64,000 nucleotides of DNA, taken from contig JAWVFQ010000037.1 in NCBI GenBank assembly GCA_033856025.1, forward strand, positions 1 through 64,000. The letters are read 5' to 3'. Made by a program: the position numbers and the translations under genes. Shown here piece after piece: positions 40,917 to 49,396 of this stretch. Every line of letters starts with the position of its first letter. Positions within the stretch are counted from its first letter, which is position 1. This DNA comes from AC-38 sp033856025 (GTDB lineage: Bacteria; Actinomycetota; Thermoleophilia; Solirubrobacterales; Solirubrobacteraceae). The notes below the pieces were generated by a model. That model did not search any database. It was not told where the DNA came from and saw only the letters and a program-made list of their open reading frames with translations.

Positions 40917-41725
40917 GTTTCGGGTCGCCGGTCCAGTCCCGGCGTGGCGGCTTCGCCGGGGCGGCGGTCGGGGTGGTCGCGCTCGTTGAACCGGCGCAGG
41001 CCTTCCTGGATCTCGGGCGTGTCGGCCAGGCGGTTGAAGCACTCCTGCTCGATGCGCAGTCCCTCGGCCAGGGGCCTCCCCCACCCCCGCTCGGCCGCCT
41101 CGAGGTCGGTGTGGACCGCGGGCTGGGGCAGCCGCGCGATCGCCTCCGCCCACTCCAGCGCGCGCGCCAGCGCTCCCCCCGCGGGGACGACCTCGTTGAC
41201 CAGCCCCCAGTCCAGAGCCGTCGCGGCATCGATCACGCGCCCGGTGACGATCAGGTCCATCGCCCGGCGCCACCCCAGGATGCGGGGCAGGCGCTGCGTC
41301 CCACCGTCCGCCAGCCCGATGTTCCAGCGCCGGCAGGTGACCCCGAACGTCGCGCGCTCGTCGGCCACCGCGAGGTGCGTCCAGCACGCCCATTCCAGCC
41401 CGCCCGCGTAGGCGACGCCGTTCACGGCCGCGATGGTCGGCTTGTGGACGTGCGTCCAGCGGCTGGGGCCGAGCACCCCGTCGGGGTCGTGGAGGTCGGG
41501 CATCTCGCCCTCCCCGAACGACTTGAGGTCTCCGCCGGCGCTGAAGGCGCGGTCGCCCGCCCCGGTCAGCACGCCGACCAGCGCGTCTTCCTCCGCCAGG
41601 AAGCGTCCCCACGCCGCCACCAGCTCGCGGTGCGTGCGCGGGCCGATCGCGTTCATGCGCTCCGGGCGGTCGATCGTGATCACCGCCACCGACCCGCGGC
41701 GCTCGTAGCGCACGTGCTGGCTCAT
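40913..41725 (-). CDS. Enoyl-CoA hydratase/isomerase-family protein
   Basis: A 270-residue crotonase-fold enzyme. ITIDRPERMNAIG and AFSAGGDLKSFGEG form the CoA and oxyanion sites. Of the two hydratase glutamates, the first is at AGGLEWA but the second position reads RRWNIGLADGGTQRL and has no Glu, so it may be an isomerase or other crotonase rather than a hydratase. The ATG at 41725 is standard. Operon with the SDR gene. A Pro/Gly/Arg-rich tail of about 20 residues extends past the fold. Confidence 0.87.
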   Translation of the reverse strand: MSQHVRYERRGSVAVITIDRPERMNAIGPRTHRELVAAWGRFLAEEDALVGVLTGAGDRAFSAGGDLKSFGEGEMPDLHDPDGVLGPSRWTHVHKPTIAAVNGVAYAGGLEWACWTHLAVADERATFGVTCRRWNIGLADGGTQRLPRILGWRRAMDLIVTGRVIDAATALDWGLVNEVVPAGGALARALEWAEAIARLPQPAVHTDLEAAERGWGRPLAEGLRIEQECFNRLADTPEIQEGLRRFNERDHPDRRPGEAATPGLDRRPET

Positions 41726-41813
41726 CGCGCGCTCCCGGCCCGGGCGGGCGCGCGGCGATCGAGCTTGCGGGCCAAAAAGCGCAGCATCCAGGGCACGGCG
41801 CCGCGAGCTTACG

Positions 41814-42452
41814 TCAGGCCACGCTGAACCGCGACGGCCAGCGCAGCAGCGCCGCCGCCTCGGTGACCCGCTGCTCGCCGCAGTGCAGCACCCGGCCCAC
41901 GCGCAGGGCGGGAAGCCGGTCGGCGCCGGCGGACAGCAGCCAGCGCCCGCCCGCCTCCAGCGCCCCGTCTCGCCCGACGTCGCCCGCGGCGCCCAGGCAC
42001 CCGTCCAGCGGAAGGCCCGCGGCGGCCGCCGCCTCCGCCAGAACCTCGGGATCGTTGAGATCGAAGCCGCCGCAGAAGGCCAGCCGCGCCGCGGCCAGCG
42101 CGAACGCGCCGCCCCGGTCCGCCTCGGCCGCGTACTGCGCGGCGCGCATCGCGCCCCGGGCGTTGCGCGGGTGGTCGGCGGGCCAGGACAGCGGCAGGTG
42201 CAGGTCGCGCGCGCGCCGCTCGGCGGCGTCGCGCGCGGCCGCGCCCGCCTCGTCGGCGGACCACGGGTTGCCGCGATGCAGCGACTCCGCGCAGCTCGGC
42301 CGCCACCTGACACCGGGCAGATTGCGGTCCACGCGCTCCAGCGCCAGGTAGCTGAACGGACACGCCAGGTCGAAGTGGAAGGCCGCGGTGTACGCGGAGC
42401 GCCGTGACGCCTTCGGCGCCCGATGCCCATTCATGTCGACCAGCTGGCCCAT
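41814..42452 (-). CDS. DsbA/HCCA isomerase-like thioredoxin-fold protein
   Basis: A 212-residue DsbA-fold protein. The active-site loop is HFDLACPFSYLALERVDR, with a single Cys in place of the DsbA CxxC or the Ser of true HCCA isomerases, and ADRLPALRVGRVLHCGEQRV is the cis-Pro segment. The family includes FrnE-like oxidoreductases and HCCA isomerases. The ATG at 42452 was chosen because GGGGAG lies five bases ahead; in-frame ATGs at 42476 and 42434 are weaker. That ribosome-binding site can be hidden in a hairpin (separate entry). Confidence 0.78.
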   Translation of the reverse strand: MGQLVDMNGHRAPKASRRSAYTAAFHFDLACPFSYLALERVDRNLPGVRWRPSCAESLHRGNPWSADEAGAAARDAAERRARDLHLPLSWPADHPRNARGAMRAAQYAAEADRGGAFALAAARLAFCGGFDLNDPEVLAEAAAAAGLPLDGCLGAAGDVGRDGALEAGGRWLLSAGADRLPALRVGRVLHCGEQRVTEAAALLRWPSRFSVA

Positions 42453-42456
42453 CTGC

Positions 42457-42515
42457 ACTCCCCGCCTGAGGGACACAGATCACAACGCATGACACCGTCG
42501 GAACTGGCGGGGAGT
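42457..42515 (-). promoter_or_regulatory. Leader hairpin that would hide the ribosome-binding site
   Basis: On the minus strand ACTCCCCGCC (42515-42506) is the exact complement of GGCGGGGAGT (42466-42457), 39 bases downstream and ending five bases before the ATG at 42452. The second arm contains the gene's Shine-Dalgarno (GGGGAG). If transcription starts upstream of 42515 (TTGGCA and TAGTTT near 42550/42529 are weak candidates), the leader folds to block ribosome access. The 39-base loop could hold a sensor. Confidence 0.5.
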
Positions 42516-42584
42516 CTAAGCGGAAACTAAAGGTTCTCTCAGCGTGCCAATCTGCTAGAAGTAGAGCGCGCTCTCGGGAGGCGC

Positions 42585-43310
42585 GTGGTTTCCTCGAAGC
42601 ACGACATGGAGGTAGTACCCATCGCTGGTTTTCCCCCACCGAAGCGCCACCCGTACGACCAGTGGTCGCCCGACACGCGCGCCCTCGACCTCGTCGGGGA
42701 CAAATGGACCCTGCTGATCGTCCGTGACCTCGCCGCCGGGCCGCGGCGCTTCGTCGAGCTGCAGCGGGTGCTCCCCGGCATCTCCACCGAGCAGCTGCGC
42801 TCCCGCCTGAACCGCATGGTCGCGGACGGCCTGCTGACCCGCCAGCGCTACCGCGAGGTGCCGCCCCGGGTCGACTACGAGCTGACCGAGCGCGCGCGCG
42901 ACCTGATGCCGATCCTTGGGGCCCTGGCCCGCTGGGGTTACGAGTGGACCTGGAGCGCGCCGCGCAGCGGCGAGGACGTCGACGTCGGCGCGATCCTGCG
43001 CCTGGCTCCCGGGCTGATGTCGCCCCCCCGTTCGCTGAAGGGCACGGTTCTGTTCTCGGCCACCGGCAAGCAGAGCAAGCCGCGCGACTACGTATTGCGC
43101 GCCTCGGGCGGCCGCGTCGAGATCACCGAGCCCGTCGAGTCGCCGGAGAGCCCCGACGCCACCGTGAGCGGCTCGCACGCCGCGTGGGTGGACGCGCTGG
43201 GCCCCGACGGTGACCGGTCCGGCCTCAAGGTCGAGGGCGACCGCCAGCTGGCCGAGACGCTGCTGGACGGCGTCGCGCCCGCCAACGGCGCCAGCTCCAA
43301 GGCCGCCTAG
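42585..43310 (+). CDS. HxlR-type regulator fused to SCP2-like lipid-binding domain
   Basis: A 241-residue protein. Residues about 25-120 are a HxlR winged helix: ALDLVGDKWTLLIVRDLAAG, then ISTEQLRSRLNRMVADGLLT and a wing. Residues about 130-235 resemble an SCP2 sterol-carrier domain (VLFSATGKQSKPRDYVLRAS, ending DRQLAETLLDGV), which would sense a lipid. The protein converges on the mce operon 14 bases from its end, and a second fusion of the same type diverges from its start. GTG 42585 was used; ATG 42606 is possible. Target and ligand are inferred. Confidence 0.82.
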   Translation: MVSSKHDMEVVPIAGFPPPKRHPYDQWSPDTRALDLVGDKWTLLIVRDLAAGPRRFVELQRVLPGISTEQLRSRLNRMVADGLLTRQRYREVPPRVDYELTERARDLMPILGALARWGYEWTWSAPRSGEDVDVGAILRLAPGLMSPPRSLKGTVLFSATGKQSKPRDYVLRASGGRVEITEPVESPESPDATVSGSHAAWVDALGPDGDRSGLKVEGDRQLAETLLDGVAPANGASSKAA

Positions 43311-43323
43311 CTTCGGGGCGGGC

Positions 43324-44775
43324 CTAGGGCCCGGCGTACGTCTCGGCGTCCACGTGGGGGAAGCGCCCCTGCGTGCGACCCTGGAAGAACAGCGGCTTCT
43401 GCGTGAAGCACGCCGGGATCGACGAGCCGGGCTGCGTGCCCGGCCGGATGGGCTTGTCGCCGCCGTTGTTGACGCAGTCCCAGTTGGGGAACATGTTGCT
43501 CTGCGCCGTGATCGGCGCGGAGAGCGCCAGCGGCTCCAGGTAGGTGTTGCCGCGGTTCGTCTCGACGCGGTTCTTGTGGATGGCCACCGACTCCGACCCG
43601 AACGGGCTGAGCTGGCGCAGGATGTGCCCGGGCGAGCCGGACGTCGCGGTCGGCACGTTGGAGGCCAGGCCGGAGGCGGCGTTGCCCAGGAAGTCGCTGA
43701 CCTGGTGGGAGTAGAGGCCGAAGAAGTCGAGGATCGGGTTCAGCTCGCCGAGGAACGGGGCGTTCGCGGCCAGCAACGGCTTCGCGCCCTTGAGCGTGTC
43801 GCGCAGCGCGGGGAGCCCGGCCTTGGACGCGGTGATCAGCGGGTCAAGCCGACGGAACAGGGTCCGCAGGTCCGGCGCCAGGAGCCGCAGGTCATGGACC
43901 GCCGGACGCAGGTCGCGCATCGCCGGTCGCAGGTCGGCGATGAGCGGGCGCGTGTTGACGGAGAAGCGCCGCAGGTCGGCCAGCGTCGCCTTGGACTCGT
44001 CCAGGAACGTCGGGAAGATCTGGAAGGTGGCGGCCAGCGCGTCGTTCTGCGATGCGGTGGCGCTGAAGACCTGCTCGGAGTGGGTGATCAGGCCGCTCAG
44101 CGCACCCTCGTCCTGGGTTAGCGCCGCGAAGACGTCGCCGGTGTCGTGGACCAGGCGGCGCAACGGCGCGTTCTCCTCGTCGAGGATGCGCAGCAGGATG
44201 CTGGCGTCGCTGGCCAGGCCGGGCAGGTGGCCGAGCGAGTCCGAGAGGTCCTGGCCGCGGCCGCGGAAGCTCCCGGCCAGGCTCTGCTGCCAGACGCGGA
44301 ACGCCTCGCGGGTGGTCGGGTCGAAGGCGGTGAAGATCTCGTCCAGCTGGACGGTGGGCGCCACCTGGCTGTTGTGCAGCGTCCCGCCCTCCTTGACGGT
44401 GGGGCTGTTCTTCGTCCCGGGCGTGAGCTCGACGTACGTCTCGCCGAGCAGCGTCTTCTGGCGCAGGATGGCGCGCGCGTCCGTGTGCACCGGGGCGAAG
44501 CGACGGTCGAGCTCGATCGTCGCCAGCGTGCGGTTGCCGTGCGGCGCCAGGTCCTTGCCGCGGACCTTGCCCACGCGCACGCCCGCCACGCGGACGTCGG
44601 CCTCCAGGCCCAGCTGGGTGGCCTCGGGGAACGCGATCTTGAAGCGATAGCCCTGCGGCTTGGCCGGAATCGCCCCACCGAAGGACAGCCACAGGAACAG
44701 CAGCAGCCCGAAGCACGACAGCGCGAACAGCACCATCGTGAGGATCCGCCCGAAGGAGGGAGCCTGCTTCTGCAT
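43324..44775 (-). CDS. MCE-family protein (operon position 6)
   Basis: A 483-residue MlaD/MCE protein: N-terminal membrane anchor (residues about 10-35), MCE beta-barrel domain with GLEADVRVAGVRVGKVRG and LGETYVELTPG (about 40-120), then a long helical tail that would stack into a lipid-conducting tube. The C-terminal part has two Cys (WDCVNN and PACFTQ), probably a disulphide outside the membrane. Last gene of a six-MCE operon; the ATG abuts the previous stop with no gap. Functions as one of six different subunits in the mycobacterial model. Confidence 0.9.
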   Translation of the reverse strand: MQKQAPSFGRILTMVLFALSCFGLLLFLWLSFGGAIPAKPQGYRFKIAFPEATQLGLEADVRVAGVRVGKVRGKDLAPHGNRTLATIELDRRFAPVHTDARAILRQKTLLGETYVELTPGTKNSPTVKEGGTLHNSQVAPTVQLDEIFTAFDPTTREAFRVWQQSLAGSFRGRGQDLSDSLGHLPGLASDASILLRILDEENAPLRRLVHDTGDVFAALTQDEGALSGLITHSEQVFSATASQNDALAATFQIFPTFLDESKATLADLRRFSVNTRPLIADLRPAMRDLRPAVHDLRLLAPDLRTLFRRLDPLITASKAGLPALRDTLKGAKPLLAANAPFLGELNPILDFFGLYSHQVSDFLGNAASGLASNVPTATSGSPGHILRQLSPFGSESVAIHKNRVETNRGNTYLEPLALSAPITAQSNMFPNWDCVNNGGDKPIRPGTQPGSSIPACFTQKPLFFQGRTQGRFPHVDAETYAGP

Positions 44776-46092
44776 CTAGCAGGCCCCCCCGGCGCCGAGG
44801 ATCGAGCCCAGGTTCATGTTGGCGAAGATCCCCGTCGGGTCCTCGGCCAGCGCGCCGGCCAGCACGCCGCACGGGCCGCCGACGAACACCGGGCGAAGTG
44901 AGCCGTGGGCGTCCCCGGTGGAGAACACGTTGACGGTCTGGTGGGTGACCCAGGCGATCCAGAACAGGTAGCCCTCCTCGCGGTTGGCCACCTCCGGGCC
45001 CTGGCGCCCGCCGGGGTTGTAGGAGAAGAGGTCGAAGAGCTTGTTGAGCACGGCGAACGACCGGGTGAGGTCGGGCGTGGCGTTGGCCAGCTGCTTGCCC
45101 GGCGTCTTGAGGTCGCGCACCAGCGGCCGGGCCGAGCGCACGAACGGGCGGATCTGGTTCCTGAGCAGCGGGGCGGCCTCCACGGCGAAGGGCTGAATCG
45201 CGGCGTTGGCGCGGTTGAGCGCCCGCACCGCCGGACGCAGCTTGTCCGACGTCGGCCCGAGGACCCGGGCGAACGTATCGACCTTGCCCAGCGTCGTCGT
45301 GGTCTGGCGCAGCGCGCCCGGGAAGCGCCGGACGGCCTCGGAGATGTTGGTGTTCTCCGAGGCGAAGGCGCGGAAGACCTTCGAGGACGCGCTCACCAGC
45401 TCGGCCAGGTCGTCGTCGCGGCTGGCCAGCTCGGTGTTCAGCCGCTGGAGCGAGTTGACCAGCCGGCGCAGGTTGCCGCGGCGGCGCTCCACCGCGGTGG
45501 TGACCCGCGCGATGTCGCGGTTGGTCGGCTCGAAGCGGGCGAAGACCTCCTGGAGGTCGCGGCCGCGGCCCTGGAGGCCGTGCCCGGCGCCGTTGACCAG
45601 CAGCTTGAGGTAGTCGCGCGTGTCGGAGTCCAGCGCGGAGTAGATCTCGTCCGGATTTATGTCGGGCAGCGTGTTGTTGACGGGCATCGTCCATCCGCGC
45701 TTGGCCATGGGCGCCGCGCGGCTGCCCGGGTCCAGCTCGATGAACATGTCCTTCAGGCCGGTCTTGGGCCGCAGCAGCGCGTTGGCGTCGGTGTGGACCA
45801 GGTCCTTGTACTCGGGGTCCAGCGCCATCGTGATGATGGCCTGGCCGTTGCGCAGCTTGACCTTGGAGATGTCGCCGACGCGCACGCCGGCCACGCGGAC
45901 GGTCTGGCCCTGGCCGGGCGTGACGGCCTGCGCCGTGGAGAAGGCGGCGTTGAGCTCGAAGGGCTTCTCCTGGATGAAGGGGAAGCGCAGCCGCTGGTGG
46001 GACAGGATGTAGCCGCCGACGCCCGCGGCGACGACGACGAGGAACAGGACGGCGGCGAAGTCGCCGGCGCGCTTGCGGATCGCGGTCATCAT
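44776..46092 (-). CDS. MCE-family protein (operon position 5)
   Basis: A 438-residue MCE protein: anchor helix (AAVLFLVVVAAGVGGYILS), MCE domain with GQTVRVAGVRVGDISKVKL and GLKDMFIELDPGSRA, then a helical region from about 140 to 330. The C-terminus ends in ILGAGGAC and contains EDPTGIFANMN, a motif shared in form by other members of this operon. The Cys at the very end is not a lipobox. The ATG overlaps the preceding TGA (ATGA at 46092-46089). Confidence 0.9.
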   Translation of the reverse strand: MMTAIRKRAGDFAAVLFLVVVAAGVGGYILSHQRLRFPFIQEKPFELNAAFSTAQAVTPGQGQTVRVAGVRVGDISKVKLRNGQAIITMALDPEYKDLVHTDANALLRPKTGLKDMFIELDPGSRAAPMAKRGWTMPVNNTLPDINPDEIYSALDSDTRDYLKLLVNGAGHGLQGRGRDLQEVFARFEPTNRDIARVTTAVERRRGNLRRLVNSLQRLNTELASRDDDLAELVSASSKVFRAFASENTNISEAVRRFPGALRQTTTTLGKVDTFARVLGPTSDKLRPAVRALNRANAAIQPFAVEAAPLLRNQIRPFVRSARPLVRDLKTPGKQLANATPDLTRSFAVLNKLFDLFSYNPGGRQGPEVANREEGYLFWIAWVTHQTVNVFSTGDAHGSLRPVFVGGPCGVLAGALAEDPTGIFANMNLGSILGAGGAC

Positions 46093-47822
46093 CGCGCGTT
46101 CACCGCGCCTTTCGCGCTCGTGAGCTTGGAGCGCTCGGCCATGAAGCTGACCATCCGGTTCTTCCCGCCGCGCAGGGCGTACGGGGCGAGGCGCGGCGCG
46201 CCGCCGGCCGTCAGGTCGGTCGACTTGGTGTCCACGATCGTCAGGCGGCCGCCCTTGAGGTCCCACTGGTGGCCGAGCAGGCCGTTCTGGACGCGCAGCG
46301 CGCGGGCGCGGGCGTAGAAGCCGTTGGCCTTGTCCGGGTGGCCCTCGCGCTTGAGCGCGTCGGCCACGCCCTCGAACTGGTTGGCCTGGTTGAGCGCGGC
46401 CTGCAGCGGCGTGAAGTGGCCCGTGCTCTGCGGCGTGAGCGCCTGGCCCGGGATCGTGCGCAGGTCGGGCGCCTGCTGCGTCTCGCAGGGCACGTCGTAG
46501 CGCGACGGCGGGCGCTCCGCCTTCGGGGGGTTGACGCCGGTGATCGGGAAGTTGGAGATGCCGAAGCGCTGGCCGAACTGCGGGTCGGCGCCGCCCAGCG
46601 CGTAGACGTTGGTCCCGTTGCCCGCCAGGACGCGCGCCCACTGGCCGTTGGCGTCGCCCGAGCGGCTCTCCGCGGCCAGGCCGGGGAACCCGCTGACGCT
46701 CTCCTGGAAGACCTGGCCGGTCGCGGGGAAGTTCGGGTCAGGCACGGTCTGGTGCGACCAGGGCAGGACGACCTCGTTCTGGCAGCTCGACGCGGAGCGG
46801 ACCTGCTCGTAGAGCGGCACGAGGTTGACGTTCAGGCGGGCCAGGTCCGGGACGAGCGGCTTGAGGTCGCCGACCAGGCCCTTGAGCTCGCTCTGGCGCA
46901 CGAGGAGGGCGGCCTGGTGGATGAACGGCCGCGACGCCCTCAGCGCCGGCCCGGACGAGCGCACGGCCGGGCGCAGGTCCACCACCAGGCGTCGGAGCGG
47001 CGGGAAGGCGGCGTTGAGCGAGGCGAGCGCGGGCTGGGCGGCGCGCAGCGTGCGCGGCAGCTCGGCGATCGTCTGCTCGAGGTTGTTCTGCTCGACCGCG
47101 AAGGCGGCCGCGGTGGTGTTGAAGTCGGTGATGAGGCTCTTGAGCGCCTCGGGGTCGCGGTCCAGCGCACCGGCGACCGTCCCGGCGCGCGAGATGTAGC
47201 GCGACAGGTCGTGCTGCTGGAGGCCCAGCTGGGCGTCGCCGACCACCGCGCTGCCGCGGAAGGCGCCCTGCCAGTAGTCGATCGACTTGTTCCAACCCTG
47301 GGCGCCGCGACCCTCCAGGCCCGCGCCGAGCTCCTTGAGCAGCAGCTGGAGGTTGCGGCGCGTGTCGGACTGCAGTGCGGTGAACAGCTGGTCGATCTGG
47401 ACGGCGTTGCTCGTCTGGTTGACCCGGATCGTGTCCCCGTCGCCCACCTTGGGCGCCGAGGGCGAGCCCGGCTTGAGGTCGATGAACGTGTTGCCCTCGA
47501 GGAAGATGTTGGGCCGGATCTTCAGCGTGGCGTCCTTGTGAATCGGACGGCCCATCTCGTCGATGCGCAGCGTGGCCACCGCCCCGCGGTCTCCCCGGCG
47601 CAGGAACTGGATGCCCACCACCTTGCCGACGTTGACCCCGCCGATGCGCACGAACGAGCCCTTGCGCAGGTTGGCGGCGTTGTCGAACTGGGCCTTGATC
47701 TCCCAGTGGTGGCGGAACGGCACCGCCTTGGTGAACCCGAAGTACGTGGCGATCACCGCGAGCACCACGAGGATGGCGCCCGCCTGGACACGACTGAGAC
47801 CCTGTCGCTGGTTGCGCCTCAT
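46089..47822 (-). CDS. MCE-family protein (operon position 4)
   Basis: A 577-residue MCE protein, the longest of the set. Anchor helix near residues 12-30 (VQAGAILVVLAVIATYFG), MCE domain with GSFVRIGGVNVGKVVGIQFL and LEGNTFIDLKPGSP, helical tail, then an extra C-terminal region of about 200 residues with a Cys pair (SSCQNE, VPCETQ). The additional domain may contact lipid or partner proteins outside the membrane. ATGA overlap with the gene before it. Confidence 0.9.
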   Translation of the reverse strand: MRRNQRQGLSRVQAGAILVVLAVIATYFGFTKAVPFRHHWEIKAQFDNAANLRKGSFVRIGGVNVGKVVGIQFLRRGDRGAVATLRIDEMGRPIHKDATLKIRPNIFLEGNTFIDLKPGSPSAPKVGDGDTIRVNQTSNAVQIDQLFTALQSDTRRNLQLLLKELGAGLEGRGAQGWNKSIDYWQGAFRGSAVVGDAQLGLQQHDLSRYISRAGTVAGALDRDPEALKSLITDFNTTAAAFAVEQNNLEQTIAELPRTLRAAQPALASLNAAFPPLRRLVVDLRPAVRSSGPALRASRPFIHQAALLVRQSELKGLVGDLKPLVPDLARLNVNLVPLYEQVRSASSCQNEVVLPWSHQTVPDPNFPATGQVFQESVSGFPGLAAESRSGDANGQWARVLAGNGTNVYALGGADPQFGQRFGISNFPITGVNPPKAERPPSRYDVPCETQQAPDLRTIPGQALTPQSTGHFTPLQAALNQANQFEGVADALKREGHPDKANGFYARARALRVQNGLLGHQWDLKGGRLTIVDTKSTDLTAGGAPRLAPYALRGGKNRMVSFMAERSKLTSAKGAVNAR

Positions 47823-49396
47823 CGTCCCGTGAGGTTGGAGCCCGAGTAGATGCCGGTCGTGTACTCCTGCGGCAGCCGCGCGCCGAGCTCGTTCTCGCGG
47901 CTGAAGGTCTCGCCCGGGGGCACGCGCGTGCGCCCGGCGAAGGTCGGGCCCTGGCTGCCCGGAGTGTGCGGGTCGAAGATGACCTGCATCGGCGTGTTCT
48001 GGGAGTCCTTGGGCGGCGCGAAGGTGGCCAGGTTGCCCTGCATGAACCCGCGCTGGCCGTTCTCGCAGTCCGCCGTGCCGTTGTCATTGATCGCGGCGCC
48101 GTGCGCCTGGCCGTGCAGGAAGGCGTTCTCGCCCCGGTTGGGCGGCCCCTGATAGCCCTCGCCCATGACCGGCTCGGTGGCCCCCATCGAGCCGTAGCCG
48201 TTGCGCTGGCTGGCGGCCGAGTTCAGCAGCGCGCGCTGCGCGGTGCCGGTCGGGTCGTTCTCGGAGATGTGCTCGCCGAGCATGTACCAGAAGTAGTTCC
48301 AGCCATTGCACACCGTCTGGTAGGGGCCCAGGAACCGCACCAGCGGGTTCAGCACCCCGATGGTCCGGGTCAGCCCGCGCAGGGCCTGGTTGGTCTCGGG
48401 CGCCCGGAACAGATCGCGCGCGGCCGCCAGCACCTCGCCGGTGCGCTGGTTGAGCTCCACGCTGCGCCGCACGACCGGAGTGCCCTCCTCCAGCGCGGGG
48501 TTGAGGATCGGCAGCGCGCCGCGCAACTCGCGCGTGGTCCCGCGCAGGTCCTGGGAGAAGTCGGCGAACTCCCTGAGGAACGGGCGCTGGATGTGGAACG
48601 AGCGGATGCTCTCGTCCAGCGTGGCCGGGGACTTGGCGATCGTGGCCTCCAGCGCCGCCGGGTCGCGTGAGAACGCCTCGAAAGTCGTCGCCATGTCGGT
48701 GAACAGCTGCGCGTTGACGCCCGCCACCGGCGCCACGATGCGCGCCGCATCGCCCAGCTCGCGGAAGAAGCGCCCGATGTCCGTACGCGGATCGGCCAGG
48801 TTGGCCGCCACCGGCGCCAGGTAACGGAACGTCGTGGGCAGCTCCTCGATCGTGCGGTTCAGATCCACCCCGCGGCCCGTGAACGCGTTGCCGAAGATCC
48901 CCAGGTTCTCCTGCGAAGCCGTCCGCGTCGGATCGTCGAAGATCTTGAAGATGTCGTCGAACTGCACCGGCACGTTGGTCTGCGTCACCGGAATCGTGTC
49001 GCCGTCCTGCAGGTGGCGCTTGGCCCGCCCGCGCGCCAGCTCGACGTACTTCAGCCCCAGCGCCGAGCGCGGACGCACGACCACGCTGGAATCCGCCGGG
49101 ATCTCGCCGACCTTCTTGTCCAGCTTGAGCTTGAGGCGCGAGATCGTCTGGCCGTTGCGCAGCGTCACCGGCTGGATCTCCTCCACCACGCCGATGCGGA
49201 AGCCGCCCTCGCGCACCTCGTTGCCGCGCACCAGATTCGCGCCGCTGGACACGTCCACGTTGATCTCGCGCGTCGGCACGAACGGCAGCCCGTTGTTCGC
49301 GTTGTAGGCCAGGAAGACGGCGACGACGGTGACGAGCGTCGTGACCGCGCCCACGAGAACCGGGTTGGCGACTATGGATCCCTGACCGCGCCTCAT
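47819..49396 (-). CDS. MCE-family protein (operon position 3)
   Basis: A 525-residue MCE protein: anchor helix (AVTTLVTVVAVFLAY), MCE domain with GNEVREGGFRIGVVEEIQPV and LGLKYVELARGRAK, and a helical region ending near 330. The C-terminal domain holds ENDPTGTAQRALLN, similar to a motif in positions 1 and 5, then a Cys (GTADCENGQ) and a Gly/Pro-rich end. Start and stop both overlap neighbours by ATGA, so expression is translationally coupled. Confidence 0.9.
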   Translation of the reverse strand: MRRGQGSIVANPVLVGAVTTLVTVVAVFLAYNANNGLPFVPTREINVDVSSGANLVRGNEVREGGFRIGVVEEIQPVTLRNGQTISRLKLKLDKKVGEIPADSSVVVRPRSALGLKYVELARGRAKRHLQDGDTIPVTQTNVPVQFDDIFKIFDDPTRTASQENLGIFGNAFTGRGVDLNRTIEELPTTFRYLAPVAANLADPRTDIGRFFRELGDAARIVAPVAGVNAQLFTDMATTFEAFSRDPAALEATIAKSPATLDESIRSFHIQRPFLREFADFSQDLRGTTRELRGALPILNPALEEGTPVVRRSVELNQRTGEVLAAARDLFRAPETNQALRGLTRTIGVLNPLVRFLGPYQTVCNGWNYFWYMLGEHISENDPTGTAQRALLNSAASQRNGYGSMGATEPVMGEGYQGPPNRGENAFLHGQAHGAAINDNGTADCENGQRGFMQGNLATFAPPKDSQNTPMQVIFDPHTPGSQGPTFAGRTRVPPGETFSRENELGARLPQEYTTGIYSGSNLTGR

